DNA of 64,000 bases from DASXAI01 sp963728985 (GCA_963728985.1 CAVSME010000006.1:62001-126000); one strand, 5' to 3'. Numbered from the stretch's first letter, positions 31,425 to 40,623 are shown. Made by a program: numbers and translations. The notes: a model not told the origin generated them from the sequence alone.

Positions 31425-34078
31425 GCAAGATCCTGCTGCTGGACGGCAACTCACTCACGTACCGCGCGTTCTTCGCGTTGCCGCCAGACATGGCTACGGC
31501 CTCCGGTCAGGTCACCAACGCCGTGTTCGGGTTCACGTCGATGCTCATCAACCTGCTGCGCGACAACCGGCCCGACGCCGTCGTCGCCGCCTTCGACCGG
31601 CCCGAGCCCACGTTCCGCCACGAGCTGATCACCGACTACAAGGCCAACCGCACCGCCGCGCCCGACATCCTGCGCCAGCAGATGGGGCTCGTGCGCCAGG
31701 TGGTCGAGACGCTCGGGATCGTCACGCTGGACGTGCCCGGCTTCGAGGCCGACGACATCATCGCCACTGTCGTCGACCAGGCCAAGGCGCAGTCGTGCGA
31801 GGTCGTCATCGTCACCGGTGACCGCGACGAGTACCAGCTCGTCGAGGACCCGCTCGTGCGGGTGCTCTACAACCGCCGTGGCGTGTCCGACTACGCGCTG
31901 TACGACGAGGCCGGCATCTTCGAGCGCACGGGCGTCACGCCCAAGCAGTACCCCGAGTACGCCGCGCTGCGGGGCGACCCGTCCGACAACCTGGCCGGCG
32001 TGCCCGGCGTCGGCGAGAAGACGGCGGCGAAGCTGATCTCGACGCACGGTGGGCTGGACGGCGTGTTCGCCAACCTCGACTCGCTGACGCCGAAGCTGCG
32101 GGCCTCACTGGCCGAGCACGAGGAGCGCGTCCGCCAGAACGCGGCCGTGATGGTGCTGCGGCGCGACGCTCCCGTCACCGTCGATCTGGAGAACCTCTCC
32201 TGGGGCCCGACGGACCTCGCCGAGCTCAAGCGGCTGTTCGACTTCCTCGAGTTCCGCACGCTGTTCGAGCGGTTGGAGGAGGTGCTCGACGCCCGCATCG
32301 CCGCACCGGTGGTCGCCGGCGGCGAGGTGCTGGAGGCGGAGGTCGTGCGGTTCGGGTCGGCGGCCGAGGCCGCGACCGCACTGGCCAAACCCGAGGTGCT
32401 CGACGTGGCGGCGGCGTGGAGCGGCGCGCCGGGACGCTCGGCCCTCGCCGGGATCGCTGTGGTGCTCGACCCGCCGACGGCGTCGGTGGCGTGGGTGCCC
32501 GGTTCGATGCTGAGCGACCTCGGGGTCCGATCGGTCCTCGGCGACGGCCGGCCCGTGCGGGCGCACCAGGCGAAGGCGCTCATGCGAGGGTTGGCGGCGC
32601 TCGGCATCGATCTGCGGTCGCTGCAGCTCGACACCGCGATCGCCGCGTACCTCATCGATCCGGCGGAGAACCGCTACGAGGTGGCCGACCTCCTCGGTCG
32701 CTACACCGGCGATTCGCTGCCCGCCGAAGGCGCCCCCGACGGCCAGCTCGACCTGGACGGCGAGAGCACGGACGAGGCGGTGAGCACCGCCCGCCAGGCC
32801 CTCGCCATCAGCCGGCTGGCGCCGGCCCTCGTGGCCGCCCTCGACAAGCAGGGCATGCGCACGCTGTACGACGAGATCGAGAACCCGCTCGTGGCCGTGC
32901 TGGCGCGGATGGAGGAGGCCGGCATCGGCGTCGACGCCGTGGAGCTGCGGCGCCTCAACGACCGGCTCACATCCGAGTGCCAGCGCCTCGCCGGCGAGGT
33001 GTACGCCGCCGCCGGACGCGAGTTCAACCTCAACTCGCCGATGCAGCTGCGGCAGATCCTGTTCGACGAGCGCGGCCTTTCCCCGCAGAAGCGGACGAAG
33101 ACGGGGTTCTCCACGGATGCGTCGTCGCTGGAGAAGCTGCGCGACCAGTGGCCCGACTTCATCGATCCGCTGCTGTCGTATCGCGAGGTCGAGAAGCTGC
33201 GCTCCACGTACGGCGAGGGGTTGCTGTCGGAGGTTGCGCCCGACGGGCGCATCCACGCCACGTTCAACCAGACCGTGGCCCGGACGGGGCGGCTGTCGTC
33301 GGACCAGCCGAACCTGCACAACATCCCCGTGCGCTCCGACGAGGGCCGCCAGTTCCGCCGCTCGTTCGTGCCCGCTCCCGGGCACCTGCTGCTCGTGGCC
33401 GACTACAACCAGATCGAGTTGCGGTGCATCGCCCACCTGGCCGAGGACCCGGGCCTGGTGGCCGCCTTCACCGAACGCCAGGACATCCACACGGCCACGG
33501 CGTCGCGGATCTTCGGGGTGGCGCCCACCGCCGTGACCATCGCGCAGCGGTCGAAGGCCAAGATGGTCTCGTACGGGCTGGCCTACGGCATGGAGGCCTA
33601 CGGGCTGGGCCAGCGGCTGAACATCCCCACGGAAGAGGCGGCCGAGATCCTGTCGGCGTACTTCATCGCCTTCCCGAACGTGAAGGAGTACATGGACCGC
33701 ACGGTGATCGAAGCCCGCAAACGCGGCTACACCGAGACGCTCTTCGGCCGGCGGCGGCCCATCCCCGAGTTGCAGTCCTCGAACTGGCGCATCCGCCAGG
33801 CCGGGGAGCGCCAGGCGATGAACGCCGGCATCCAGGGGTTGGCGGCCGACATCTTCAAGGTGGCGCTCGTGCGGCTGGACGACGCGCTGGCGGCGGGCAC
33901 GACCGGGGCGCGGCTCGTGCTGCAGGTGCACGACGAGGTGCTGGTCGAGGTGGCCGAGGGGGACGAGGACGCGGTGGGCGAGCTCACCCATCGGGTGCTG
34001 GCCGGCGCCGCCGAGCTGAACGTCCCCCTGGAAGTGAACCTCGCGTTCGGCCCGAGCTGGGCCGACGCCAAGGGCTAG
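31421..34078 (+). CDS. polA: DNA polymerase I
   Basis: 885 residues. The 5'-3' exonuclease (residues 1-300) shows LLDGNSLTYRAFFA, FDRPEPTFRHE, GFEADDIIATV and LRGDPSDNLAGVPGVGEKTA. The 3'-5' exonuclease region (about 310-470) lacks the proofreading acidic residues. Polymerase motifs: A VADYNQIELR, B KAKMVSYGLAYGM, C LQVHDEVLVEV. Motif B has Tyr where E. coli has Phe762, as in mycobacteria. GTG start overlaps the ANTAR gene. Confidence 0.97.
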   Translation: MSKILLLDGNSLTYRAFFALPPDMATASGQVTNAVFGFTSMLINLLRDNRPDAVVAAFDRPEPTFRHELITDYKANRTAAPDILRQQMGLVRQVVETLGIVTLDVPGFEADDIIATVVDQAKAQSCEVVIVTGDRDEYQLVEDPLVRVLYNRRGVSDYALYDEAGIFERTGVTPKQYPEYAALRGDPSDNLAGVPGVGEKTAAKLISTHGGLDGVFANLDSLTPKLRASLAEHEERVRQNAAVMVLRRDAPVTVDLENLSWGPTDLAELKRLFDFLEFRTLFERLEEVLDARIAAPVVAGGEVLEAEVVRFGSAAEAATALAKPEVLDVAAAWSGAPGRSALAGIAVVLDPPTASVAWVPGSMLSDLGVRSVLGDGRPVRAHQAKALMRGLAALGIDLRSLQLDTAIAAYLIDPAENRYEVADLLGRYTGDSLPAEGAPDGQLDLDGESTDEAVSTARQALAISRLAPALVAALDKQGMRTLYDEIENPLVAVLARMEEAGIGVDAVELRRLNDRLTSECQRLAGEVYAAAGREFNLNSPMQLRQILFDERGLSPQKRTKTGFSTDASSLEKLRDQWPDFIDPLLSYREVEKLRSTYGEGLLSEVAPDGRIHATFNQTVARTGRLSSDQPNLHNIPVRSDEGRQFRRSFVPAPGHLLLVADYNQIELRCIAHLAEDPGLVAAFTERQDIHTATASRIFGVAPTAVTIAQRSKAKMVSYGLAYGMEAYGLGQRLNIPTEEAAEILSAYFIAFPNVKEYMDRTVIEARKRGYTETLFGRRRPIPELQSSNWRIRQAGERQAMNAGIQGLAADIFKVALVRLDDALAAGTTGARLVLQVHDEVLVEVAEGDEDAVGELTHRVLAGAAELNVPLEVNLAFGPSWADAKG

Positions 34079-34096
34079 CTGCTCTGCTCTGCCGCT

Positions 34097-34137
34097 TGTG
34101 TAACGGAAACCTCGACATGGTCGCGATTTCGCGCACA
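34097..34137 (+). repeat. 41-bp direct repeat, left copy
   Basis: Begins TGTGTAACGGAAACC and ends TCGCGCACA. It matches 35081-35121 at about 33 of 41 positions, with both ends identical (TGTGT, TCGCGCACA). Confidence 0.75.
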
Positions 34138-35087
34138 TGGGCTTCCGGGACGGGCCGTCTCGGGCACACACCTCGGTCGTGCGTCCGACCGCCGAGACCC
34201 GGATCGCCGCCATCGCGGCCCCGCAGCTCGGACTGTTGACGGGTGCGCAAGCCCGTGCGGCGGGGCTGAGCCCCGCCCAGATCTGGCACCGGATCGACCG
34301 TGGCGACCTGGTGCGGCTCGGCGGTGGTGTGCTCGGGATCGCGGGCCACGAGCCGACCTGGCAGCGCCGGGTCCTGGCTGCGCTGCTCGCTGCGGGCCCG
34401 GGCGCTGTCGTGTCCCACCGGGCCGCCGCCTGCCTTCTGGGCTTCGACGGCTTCGGTGAGACGCCGCCCGAGGTGACCGTGCCGCGCGGGCGGCATCCCT
34501 CGGTGCCGTCCGGTGTCGTGCTGCACACCGCACTGCGCCTCGACCGCATCGACGTCGTGACCCAATCGCCGTTCCGGCTGACCAGTGGGGCATTGACGAT
34601 CATCCACCTGGCGCGCCGGGCCTCCGAACAGGAGCTGCTCGCCGCCATCGGCAGCGCGATCCGCGACGGTTGGACCTCCGAGCGGTTCCTGCGGCAGCGC
34701 TTTGCCGCGCTTCGAGGGCCCGGGCGGCACGGCGCCGCGCTGCTGGCATCGGTGCTCGACGCGCCCCGCGGCGACTCGGAACTGGAGCGCCGCTTTCTGC
34801 GGCTCGTCGTCCGGGCCGACCTCCCCCGCCCGACCACGCAGCGGACCTTCCGAGGCGATCGCATCATCCGCGTCGACGCCATCTGGGAGCGCGAGCGGCT
34901 CGTCGTCGAGGTGCTCGGCCACCGCTTCCACTGCACTGCCCTCGACCTCCAGCGCGACGCCCAGCGCCGCAACGAGCTGCAGGCGATGGGCTACGTGGTG
35001 CTCGAGTTCACGGCGCGAGACATCGTTCGCGACGCCGGCCGCGTCGTCGGGGTGCTCCGCCGGCACCTCAATTCGCCGGCTGTGTGA
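34137..35087 (+). CDS. AbiEi-type winged-helix protein with DUF559/Vsr-like C-terminus
   Basis: 316 residues. The N-terminal half (ETRIAAIAAPQLGLLTGAQARAAGLS to AWQRR-like region, GAVVSHRAAACLLGFDGF) matches the AbiEi antitoxin-type winged helix. The C-terminal part (RVDAIWERERLVVEVLGHRFH, DLQRDAQRRNELQAMGYVVLEFT) matches DUF559/Vsr-fold nucleases, but the usual VEVDG reads VEVLG, so nuclease activity is doubtful. ATG 34137 lies in the left repeat; GTG 34179 is an alternative. No AbiEii toxin is adjacent. It interrupts the polA-rpsA order. Confidence 0.8.
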   Translation: MGFRDGPSRAHTSVVRPTAETRIAAIAAPQLGLLTGAQARAAGLSPAQIWHRIDRGDLVRLGGGVLGIAGHEPTWQRRVLAALLAAGPGAVVSHRAAACLLGFDGFGETPPEVTVPRGRHPSVPSGVVLHTALRLDRIDVVTQSPFRLTSGALTIIHLARRASEQELLAAIGSAIRDGWTSERFLRQRFAALRGPGRHGAALLASVLDAPRGDSELERRFLRLVVRADLPRPTTQRTFRGDRIIRVDAIWERERLVVEVLGHRFHCTALDLQRDAQRRNELQAMGYVVLEFTARDIVRDAGRVVGVLRRHLNSPAV

Positions 35088-35121
35088 CGGAAACCGCGAC
35101 ATGCTCGGGGAATCGCGCACA
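35081..35121 (+). repeat. 41-bp direct repeat, right copy
   Basis: TGTGTGACGGAAACCGCGAC...AATCGCGCACA. It includes the stop codon (TGA 35085-35087) of the AbiEi/DUF559 gene. The outer bases TGTGT and ACACA are inverted repeats. Confidence 0.75.
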
Positions 35122-35137
35122 CAAGCGGAGGGGCCGA

Positions 35138-35851
35138 GTGACGGGCGAGCCTGACCACTGGTTCGAGCCGATCGCCGACCACCTGGGTGCGGCGTACCTG
35201 CGCTACTCGTTCACCAAGGGCACGAGCCAGGAGATCGACTTCCTCGTCGAGACGCTGGGCCTGCGGCCGGGGCAGCGGGTGCTCGACGTCGGCTGCGGAC
35301 CCGGGCGCCACGCCTACGAGCTGGCGCGGCGCGGCGTCGTCGTGCACGGCGTCGACATCAGCCACCGCTTCGTCGAGCTGGCCCGGCGTGACGCGCCTCC
35401 CGGTGCCACCTTCGAGCGGCTCGACGCCCGTCACCTCCCGTTCAGCGGGGGCTTCGACGTCGCCCTGTCCCTGTGCCAGGGCGCGTTCGGGATCGTGACC
35501 GGCCCCGGTGAGGACGCCCTCGTGCTGGCGGGCATGGCGCGGGCGCTCGACCCGGGCGGCCGGGTCGCGCTGAGCGCGTTCAACAGCTACTTCCAGGTCC
35601 GCTTCGGCGAGGGCACCCTCGACGCCGCCTCGGGCATCAACCACGAGCGCACCGAGGTGCGCGACGAGCAGGGCCAGCCCAAGACGGTCGACCTGTGGAC
35701 GCACTGCTTCACCCCGACCGAGCTGCGCACGTTGGTGGCCGACGCCGGGCTCCGGCTCGACGCGCTGTGGTCGGTCGAGCCCGGTGCGTACCGTGCGGCG
35801 CCGCCCACCGTGGAGACGGCGGAGTACCTGGTGATCGCTACCAAGGAATGA
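35138..35851 (+). CDS. Class I SAM-dependent methyltransferase
   Basis: 237 residues: motif I VLDVGCGPGRHAYELARRG, VHGVDISHRFVELAR, LDARHLPFSGGFDVALSLC, and LDPGGRVALSAFN. The N-terminus WFEPIADHLGAAYLRYSFTKGTSQEIDFL recalls methyltransferases of small-molecule pathways; substrate unknown. GTG 35138 with GGAGGGG upstream. Confidence 0.85.
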   Translation: MTGEPDHWFEPIADHLGAAYLRYSFTKGTSQEIDFLVETLGLRPGQRVLDVGCGPGRHAYELARRGVVVHGVDISHRFVELARRDAPPGATFERLDARHLPFSGGFDVALSLCQGAFGIVTGPGEDALVLAGMARALDPGGRVALSAFNSYFQVRFGEGTLDAASGINHERTEVRDEQGQPKTVDLWTHCFTPTELRTLVADAGLRLDALWSVEPGAYRAAPPTVETAEYLVIATKE

Positions 35852-35879
35852 CCGGATCGGAGAAGGGCCAGGTCGGTGC

Positions 35880-35885
35880 TACCCT
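35880..35885 (+). promoter_or_regulatory. -10 box TACCCT for rpsA
   Basis: TACCCT predicts a transcription start near 35892, the first base or so of the leader hairpin, giving a 5' UTR of about 30 nt that is nearly all stem-loop. Confidence 0.5.
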
Positions 35886-35890
35886 TTCTG

Positions 35891-35917
35891 CGCGCCGGCG
35901 GGGGTTCCGCCGGCGCG
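35891..35917 (+). promoter_or_regulatory. rpsA leader hairpin
   Basis: CGCGCCGGCGG (35891-35901), loop GGGTT, CCGCCGGCGCG (35907-35917): a perfect 11-bp stem ending 4 nt before the TTG start. With no T run and a promoter just upstream, a translational control element for S1 is more likely than a terminator. Confidence 0.55.
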
Positions 35918-35921
35918 TCCT

Positions 35922-37356
35922 TTGTCCGAACCGACCATCCGTGTGAAAGCAGATCTCCTGTTGTCCGATTCCCCGACTCCCACCGCCGACCCTTCTCCCG
36001 GCACCTTCGCCGAAGACGGCACGTACACCCCTCGCCAGGTCACCGCAGATGATCTCGGTATGTCGTTCGCCGATGCGATCGACGGCACCCTCGTCGATGT
36101 CGAGGACGGCCAGATCGTGCAGGGCACGGTGGTGAAGGTCGACAAGGACGAAGTCCTGCTCGACATCGGGTACAAGTCCGAAGGCGTCATCCCGGCGCGC
36201 GAGCTGTCGATCCGCAACGACATCGATCCGCACGAGGTCGTGTCTATGGGCGATTCCATCGAGGCCCTCGTCCTCCAGAAGGAGGACAAGGAGGGCCGGC
36301 TGGTCCTGTCGAAGAAGCGGGCCCAGTACGAGCGGGCGTGGGGCACGATCGAGAAGATCAAGGACGCCGAGGGCGTCGTCGAGGGTCCGGTCATCGAAGT
36401 GGTGAAAGGCGGCCTCATCCTCGACATCGGCCTGCGCGGCTTCCTGCCCGCCAGCCTCGTCGAGCTGCGGCGCGTGCGCGACCTCCAGCCGTATGTCGGC
36501 CGGGTCCTGCAGGCCAAGATCATCGAGCTCGACAAGAACCGCAACAACGTCGTGCTCTCGCGCCGCGCCTATCTCGAAGAGACGCAGAAGGAGCAGCGCG
36601 AGGACTTCCTGCACAACCTCAAGCCGGGCGAGGTGCGCAAGGGCGTGGTGTCCAGCGTCGTGAGCTTCGGCGCCTTCGTCGACCTCGGCGGCATGGACGG
36701 CCTCATCCACGTGTCCGAGCTGTCGTGGAAGCACGTCGACCACCCCGGTTCGGTGGTGGCCGTCGGCGACGAGGTCACCGTGCAGGTGCTCGACGTCGAC
36801 CTCGACCGCGAGCGCATCAGCCTGTCGCTGAAGGCCACGCAGCAGGATCCGTGGCAGGAGTTCGCCTCCACCCACCGCGTCGGCGAGCTGGTCTACGGCC
36901 GGGTCACCAAGCTGGTGCCGTTCGGTGCGTTCGTCCAAGTGGGTGAAGGTATCGAGGGTCTCGTCCACATCTCCGAGATGTCGGCCCGCCACGTGGATCT
37001 GCCCGAGCAGGTCGTCACCCCGGGCGAGGAGCTGTGGGTCAAGATCATCGACCTCGACCTGGCTCGGCGCCGCATCAGCCTGTCGATCAAGCAAGCGGCC
37101 GAGGGCGGCGAGGTGGCCGAGGAGTACCGCGAGCACTTCGGCGAGCACGCCTTCGACGCCGAGGGCAACTACATCGGTGCCGCCGACGATGCCGAGCGCG
37201 AGGCGGCGTGGGCCGAGTACTACGAGCAGTACGGCGAGGACGGCCCCCCGCCGGAGGGTCTCGCCCCCGAAGGTCTCGCCCCCGAAGGTCTCGCCCCCGA
37301 AGGTCTCGCCGCCCGAAGGTCTCGCGCCAGAGGGCGAAGCACCGGCCGACGCCTGA
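35922..37356 (+). CDS. rpsA: Ribosomal protein S1, frame-broken near the C-terminus
   Basis: 30S protein that binds mRNA. Four S1 domains are visible: GQIVQGTVVKVDKDEVLLDIG, GPVIEVVKGGLILDIGLRGF, GVVSSVVSFGAFVDLGGMDG and GRVTKLVPFGAFVQVGEGIEG. The acidic tail ends in four PEGLA repeats (15-bp DNA repeat). The nominal frame then runs through the downstream repeat element; a one-base slip at 37306-37313 restores PEGLAPEGEAPADA and the stop at 37354-37356. Start uncertain: TTG 35922 (MSEPTIRV) is used. Confidence 0.93.
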
Positions 37357-37368
37357 GCGGGCCGGCCG

Positions 37369-37443
37369 TCCCGCAGTGCGGCGGCAGAGCTGTCGGCCGC
37401 GGGATCGTCCGAGCGCAGCGCGTCGGCGCCGAAGAGGCGCCGC
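37369..37443 (+). repeat. Single copy of the two-hairpin element between rpsA and the response regulator
   Basis: CCGC-AGT-GCGG (37371-37381), linker GGGATCGTCCGAGCGCAGCG, and GGCGCC-GAAGA-GGCGCC (37425-37441, perfect). It fills the convergent gap, from 13 bp after the restored rpsA stop to 4 bp before the regulator stop. Confidence 0.85.
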
Positions 37444-37447
37444 ATCG

Positions 37448-38095
37448 TCACGTCAGTTTGACGATCCCCATCCGCACGGCGAGCAGCACTGCTTGCGTGC
37501 GGTCGCGGGCGTTGAGCTTCTCGTAGATCGACGCCAGGTGGTTCTTCACCGTCTTCTGGCTGATGTAGAGCCGCTGGGCCACCTCGGGCGTCGAGCACCC
37601 GTCGGCGATCAGCTGCAGCACCTCTTCCTCGCGCTTGGTGACGAGGCGGTCCTCCTCGCGGGCGGCCTTCTCGTCGATCTTGCGCACCTCGGTGAGCATC
37701 GTTTTGGCCAGTTGCGGTGACAGCGCCGTCTCGCCGTTGGCGGCCATGCGCACGGCCTCGATGACCTCGTCGGTGGAGCAGTCCTTGGTGAGGTAGCCGA
37801 CGGCGCCGGCCTTGATGGCGGCGTCGATGAGGTCCTTGTCGGCGTGCATCGTGAGCATCACGACGCGCTTGTCGGGATCGTTCTGGAGGATGCGGCGGGT
37901 GGCCTCGACGCCGTCCATGTCGGGCATCGACACGTCCATCAGGATCACGTCGGGCTTGGCCGCCGGCACCAGCCGCACCGCCTGCTCGCCGTCCGACGCC
38001 TCGCCGACGACGTAGAAGCCCTCCTCCTCGAGGGAGCGGCGCAGACCCTGACGCAGCATCTGGTGATCATCGACCAGCATCAATCGGATCGTCAC
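37448..38095 (-). CDS. NarL/LuxR-family response regulator
   Basis: 215 residues. Receiver: RLMLVDDHQMLRQGLRRSLEEEGF, phospho-Asp in PDVILMDVSMPDMDGVEA, VMLTMHADKDL and GAVGYLTKD. LuxR helix-turn-helix: VTKREEEVLQLIADGCSTPEVAQRLYISQKTVKNHLASIYEKL. GTG at 38093-38095 overlaps the kinase stop, so the two are coupled. Confidence 0.93.
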   Translation of the reverse strand: MTIRLMLVDDHQMLRQGLRRSLEEEGFYVVGEASDGEQAVRLVPAAKPDVILMDVSMPDMDGVEATRRILQNDPDKRVVMLTMHADKDLIDAAIKAGAVGYLTKDCSTDEVIEAVRMAANGETALSPQLAKTMLTEVRKIDEKAAREEDRLVTKREEEVLQLIADGCSTPEVAQRLYISQKTVKNHLASIYEKLNARDRTQAVLLAVRMGIVKLT

Positions 38096-39900
38096 GGCCG
38101 TCCTCCATCGGGGGGTTCCTGGGGATCGAGTACGACACGGACGGTAGTGCCCGCGCCACGAGCGGAGCGGATCTCGAGGGTGGCGCCGATGGTGGTGGCC
38201 CGCTCCCGCATGCCCACCATCCCGTACGAATCCTCTCGACCACGGCGGCGATCGAAGCCCACGCCGTCGTCGGTCACGCTCAGCTCGGCGTGCTTGCCGT
38301 CGCACTCCCACGTGATGGTGAGGTTCGACGCCTCGGCGTGACGCTCGGCGTTCATGACCGCCTCCTTGGCGATCCGCCACAGCTCGCGTTCTTGCAGGAG
38401 CGGCAGCCGGCCCGTCTCATGGCGGGACACGGTGATCTCGAGGCCGCTGCGCTCGTGGACCCGATCGCAGAAGATCTGCATGGTGGTGCCGACGTCCTGC
38501 GCGTCGCTCACGTCGGTGCGCAAGTCGTAGAGGGTCTCGCGCACCTCCTTCACCACGCTGCGCACCTGGTCGCGCAGATCGATGAGCACCGGTTGGAACT
38601 TGCTTCGCTTGGTGACGCGCACGGCACGATCAAGTTCGAAGCCGAGGTAGGCCAAGGATTGACCGATCTGGTCATGGAGGTCGCGGGCGATGCGGCTGCG
38701 CTCCTCGTCGGCGCCGATCGAGCGCAGGCGGGAGAACCACCGTGCGTTGTCGATGGCGACGCCGAGCGGCTCCACCAAGCCGTTCAGGAGCTCGAGATCC
38801 TTCGTGCCGTAGCGGTTGGGCACGTCGGACTCGACGGCGATGAGCCCGATCTGGGCGCCGCGCGATCGCAGCGAGCAGTACAGGCCGGACGCCGCTCGGG
38901 GGGCGAGGCCCGGGCCGCCCACCTTGGCCAGCTCGGACTCGTGGACGGTGCCCCGCGCCTGCAGCGCCCGCTGCAGTGGTTCAGGGAGCGTCTCGGCGTC
39001 GAGCGTCGGCTGGTCCCGGTTGCCCTTGCGCCGCACCGGCACCCACGAGCCGTCCGACTCCTCGTAGAGGAACACGGTGACGCTGTCGAACTCGACGAGG
39101 TCGCGCAGGCGGGTGATGGAGGAGTCGAGCACCTCGTCGAGGTCGAGTGACGCCGGCAACGTCTGCGCCACCCGGTGCAGCGAGAACAGCAGGGCGTTGG
39201 CTTCGGCGAGGCGGCCGAGGCGATCGAGGGCGAGCGACTGCTGCCGGGCCGACTCCCGCGAGACCTGCCGGGCCACGCCACTGGTGACGGCCACGAACGA
39301 CGTGACGGCCAGCCAGGCGGCGCAGTCGCGGACACCGTCGGAGACGCTGTTGGCGTCGATGAGGAGGTGCTGCGCGCTCACGACCACCGCGCACACGAGC
39401 GTGATCCGGGCGGCGAACACCGAGCCCCGGCTGAACCCGGCCAGCATGGCCGCCGGCAGCAGGGAGAAGGTGAAGGGCGAGCTCCAGGCGCCGGTCAGCA
39501 GCACCACCGCCGTGGACAGGGCGAACTCGAACAGCAGCGCCGGCGCCGTACTTCGGTCGTCCGTGTAGGGGATCGGGCGCCACGTCCGGAAGGCGGCGTA
39601 GGCGATGAGGACGACGGCCCCGAACAGCAGGCGGTAGCTCGTGACGCTCAGGTCCGGCCACGCCACCACCAAGCCGACACCGATCGCCACCCAGCGGAAC
39701 GGCGCCAGCGGGGGCGCCGCCGACTGAGACAGCCGGGCCGTCCCCCCGTGACCGAGGTCGGGGCTGCGCCGGTCGGGCCCGGCGCGGGCAGGGTTGCGGG
39801 GGCGTCGTCGCTCGACGAGGGGCCAGGCGATCGACGGAACGTCGCCGTTCGACGCCGCCGGCTTCGCCGGCCGCACGTCGGGTTCGGGAGCGGACGCCAT
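38092..39900 (-). CDS. Sensor histidine kinase, NarL-partner type (HisKA_3)
   Basis: 602 residues. About five to six membrane helices lie in residues 65-220, a GAF domain at about 235-400, the phospho-His in ARDLHDQIGQSLAYLG, and a HATPase domain (ELWRIAKEAVMNAERHAEA, DGVGFD, GMVGMRERA). Residues 1-60 are Pro/Arg-rich and cytoplasmic. The signal is unknown; the GAF domain may sense redox or a ligand. It is 9 nt downstream of TAGCCT. Confidence 0.93.
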   Translation of the reverse strand: MASAPEPDVRPAKPAASNGDVPSIAWPLVERRRPRNPARAGPDRRSPDLGHGGTARLSQSAAPPLAPFRWVAIGVGLVVAWPDLSVTSYRLLFGAVVLIAYAAFRTWRPIPYTDDRSTAPALLFEFALSTAVVLLTGAWSSPFTFSLLPAAMLAGFSRGSVFAARITLVCAVVVSAQHLLIDANSVSDGVRDCAAWLAVTSFVAVTSGVARQVSRESARQQSLALDRLGRLAEANALLFSLHRVAQTLPASLDLDEVLDSSITRLRDLVEFDSVTVFLYEESDGSWVPVRRKGNRDQPTLDAETLPEPLQRALQARGTVHESELAKVGGPGLAPRAASGLYCSLRSRGAQIGLIAVESDVPNRYGTKDLELLNGLVEPLGVAIDNARWFSRLRSIGADEERSRIARDLHDQIGQSLAYLGFELDRAVRVTKRSKFQPVLIDLRDQVRSVVKEVRETLYDLRTDVSDAQDVGTTMQIFCDRVHERSGLEITVSRHETGRLPLLQERELWRIAKEAVMNAERHAEASNLTITWECDGKHAELSVTDDGVGFDRRRGREDSYGMVGMRERATTIGATLEIRSARGAGTTVRVVLDPQEPPDGGRP

Positions 39901-39909
39901 GTGCCTGCC

Positions 39910-39915
39910 AGGCTA
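39910..39915 (-). promoter_or_regulatory. -10 box TAGCCT for the kinase-regulator operon
   Basis: On the minus strand TAGCCT is followed by 9 nt and ATG 39898-39900. Confidence 0.45.
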
Positions 39916-39924
39916 GGTCCTCGC

Positions 39925-39930
39925 TATGGT
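39925..39930 (+). promoter_or_regulatory. -10 box TATGGT for coaE
   Basis: TATGGT, 9 nt, ATG 39940. Back to back with the kinase promoter, within 40 bp. Confidence 0.45.
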
Positions 39931-39939
39931 CCCGGCTCG

Positions 39940-40605
39940 ATGATCCTCGTGGGACTGACCGGTGGCATCGGTTCGGGCAAGTCGACGGTGTCCGAGCTGC
40001 TGGCGGCCAAGGGTGCGGTGATCGTCGACGCCGACCTCATCGTGCGCCAGGTACAGGAGCCGGGTCAGCCCGTGCTGGCGGCCATCGCCGAGCGGTTCGG
40101 GCCCGCCGTCCTGACCGCGGAGGGTGCTCTCGACCGGGCGGTGCTGGCCGGCCTCGTGTTCAACGACGGCGACGCGCTCAAGGCGCTCAACGGCATCGTC
40201 CACCCGGCCGTGCGGGCGGAGATGCGCCGCCAGGTGAAGGAGCAGCGCCACACCGATCGGGTCGTCGTGATGGACGTGCCGCTCATGGTGGAAGGGGGCC
40301 GGCGGCGCTACAACGTGGGCGGCGTGGTCGTCGTGGATGTGCCCGTCGACGTGGCCGTGGACCGGCTGGTGCGGTTCCGGGCCATGGACGAGGCCGACGC
40401 CCGGGCGCGCGTCGGGCGCCAGGTGACGCGTGAGGAGCGGGTGGCGGCGGCCGACCGGGTCATCGACAACTCCGGGGACCGGGAGTCACTGCTGGCCCAG
40501 GTCGACGACCTGTGGACGTGGATCCTGACCCTCCCGCCCGCCCCCGACGAGGACCCCGCCCCCGAGCCGGAAGCCACCGAACCCACCGCCAAGTCCAACG
40601 GCTGA
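39940..40605 (+). CDS. coaE: Dephospho-CoA kinase
   Basis: Last step of coenzyme A synthesis. The 221 residues show Walker A GLTGGIGSGKSTVSELL, IVDADLIVRQVQEPG, LNGIVHPAVR, VMDVPLMVEGG and ADRVIDNSG. A Pro/Glu-rich tail of about 25 residues follows the kinase domain. Its stop codon lies within a terminator hairpin. Confidence 0.96.
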   Translation: MILVGLTGGIGSGKSTVSELLAAKGAVIVDADLIVRQVQEPGQPVLAAIAERFGPAVLTAEGALDRAVLAGLVFNDGDALKALNGIVHPAVRAEMRRQVKEQRHTDRVVVMDVPLMVEGGRRRYNVGGVVVVDVPVDVAVDRLVRFRAMDEADARARVGRQVTREERVAAADRVIDNSGDRESLLAQVDDLWTWILTLPPAPDEDPAPEPEATEPTAKSNG

Positions 40606-40623
40606 GCGCCCGACGGGCGCTCA
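40603..40623 (+). terminator. Stem-loop over the coaE stop
   Basis: TGAGCGCCC (40603-40611), GAC, GGGCGCTCA (40615-40623): perfect 9-bp stem whose first base triplet is the coaE stop codon. It separates coaE from the uvrB promoter. Confidence 0.65.

Noticed and set aside
32105..34972. 955-aa minus-strand ORF opposite polA
   Set aside because: Antisense shadow from high-G+C third-position bias; PolA motifs are on the plus strand.
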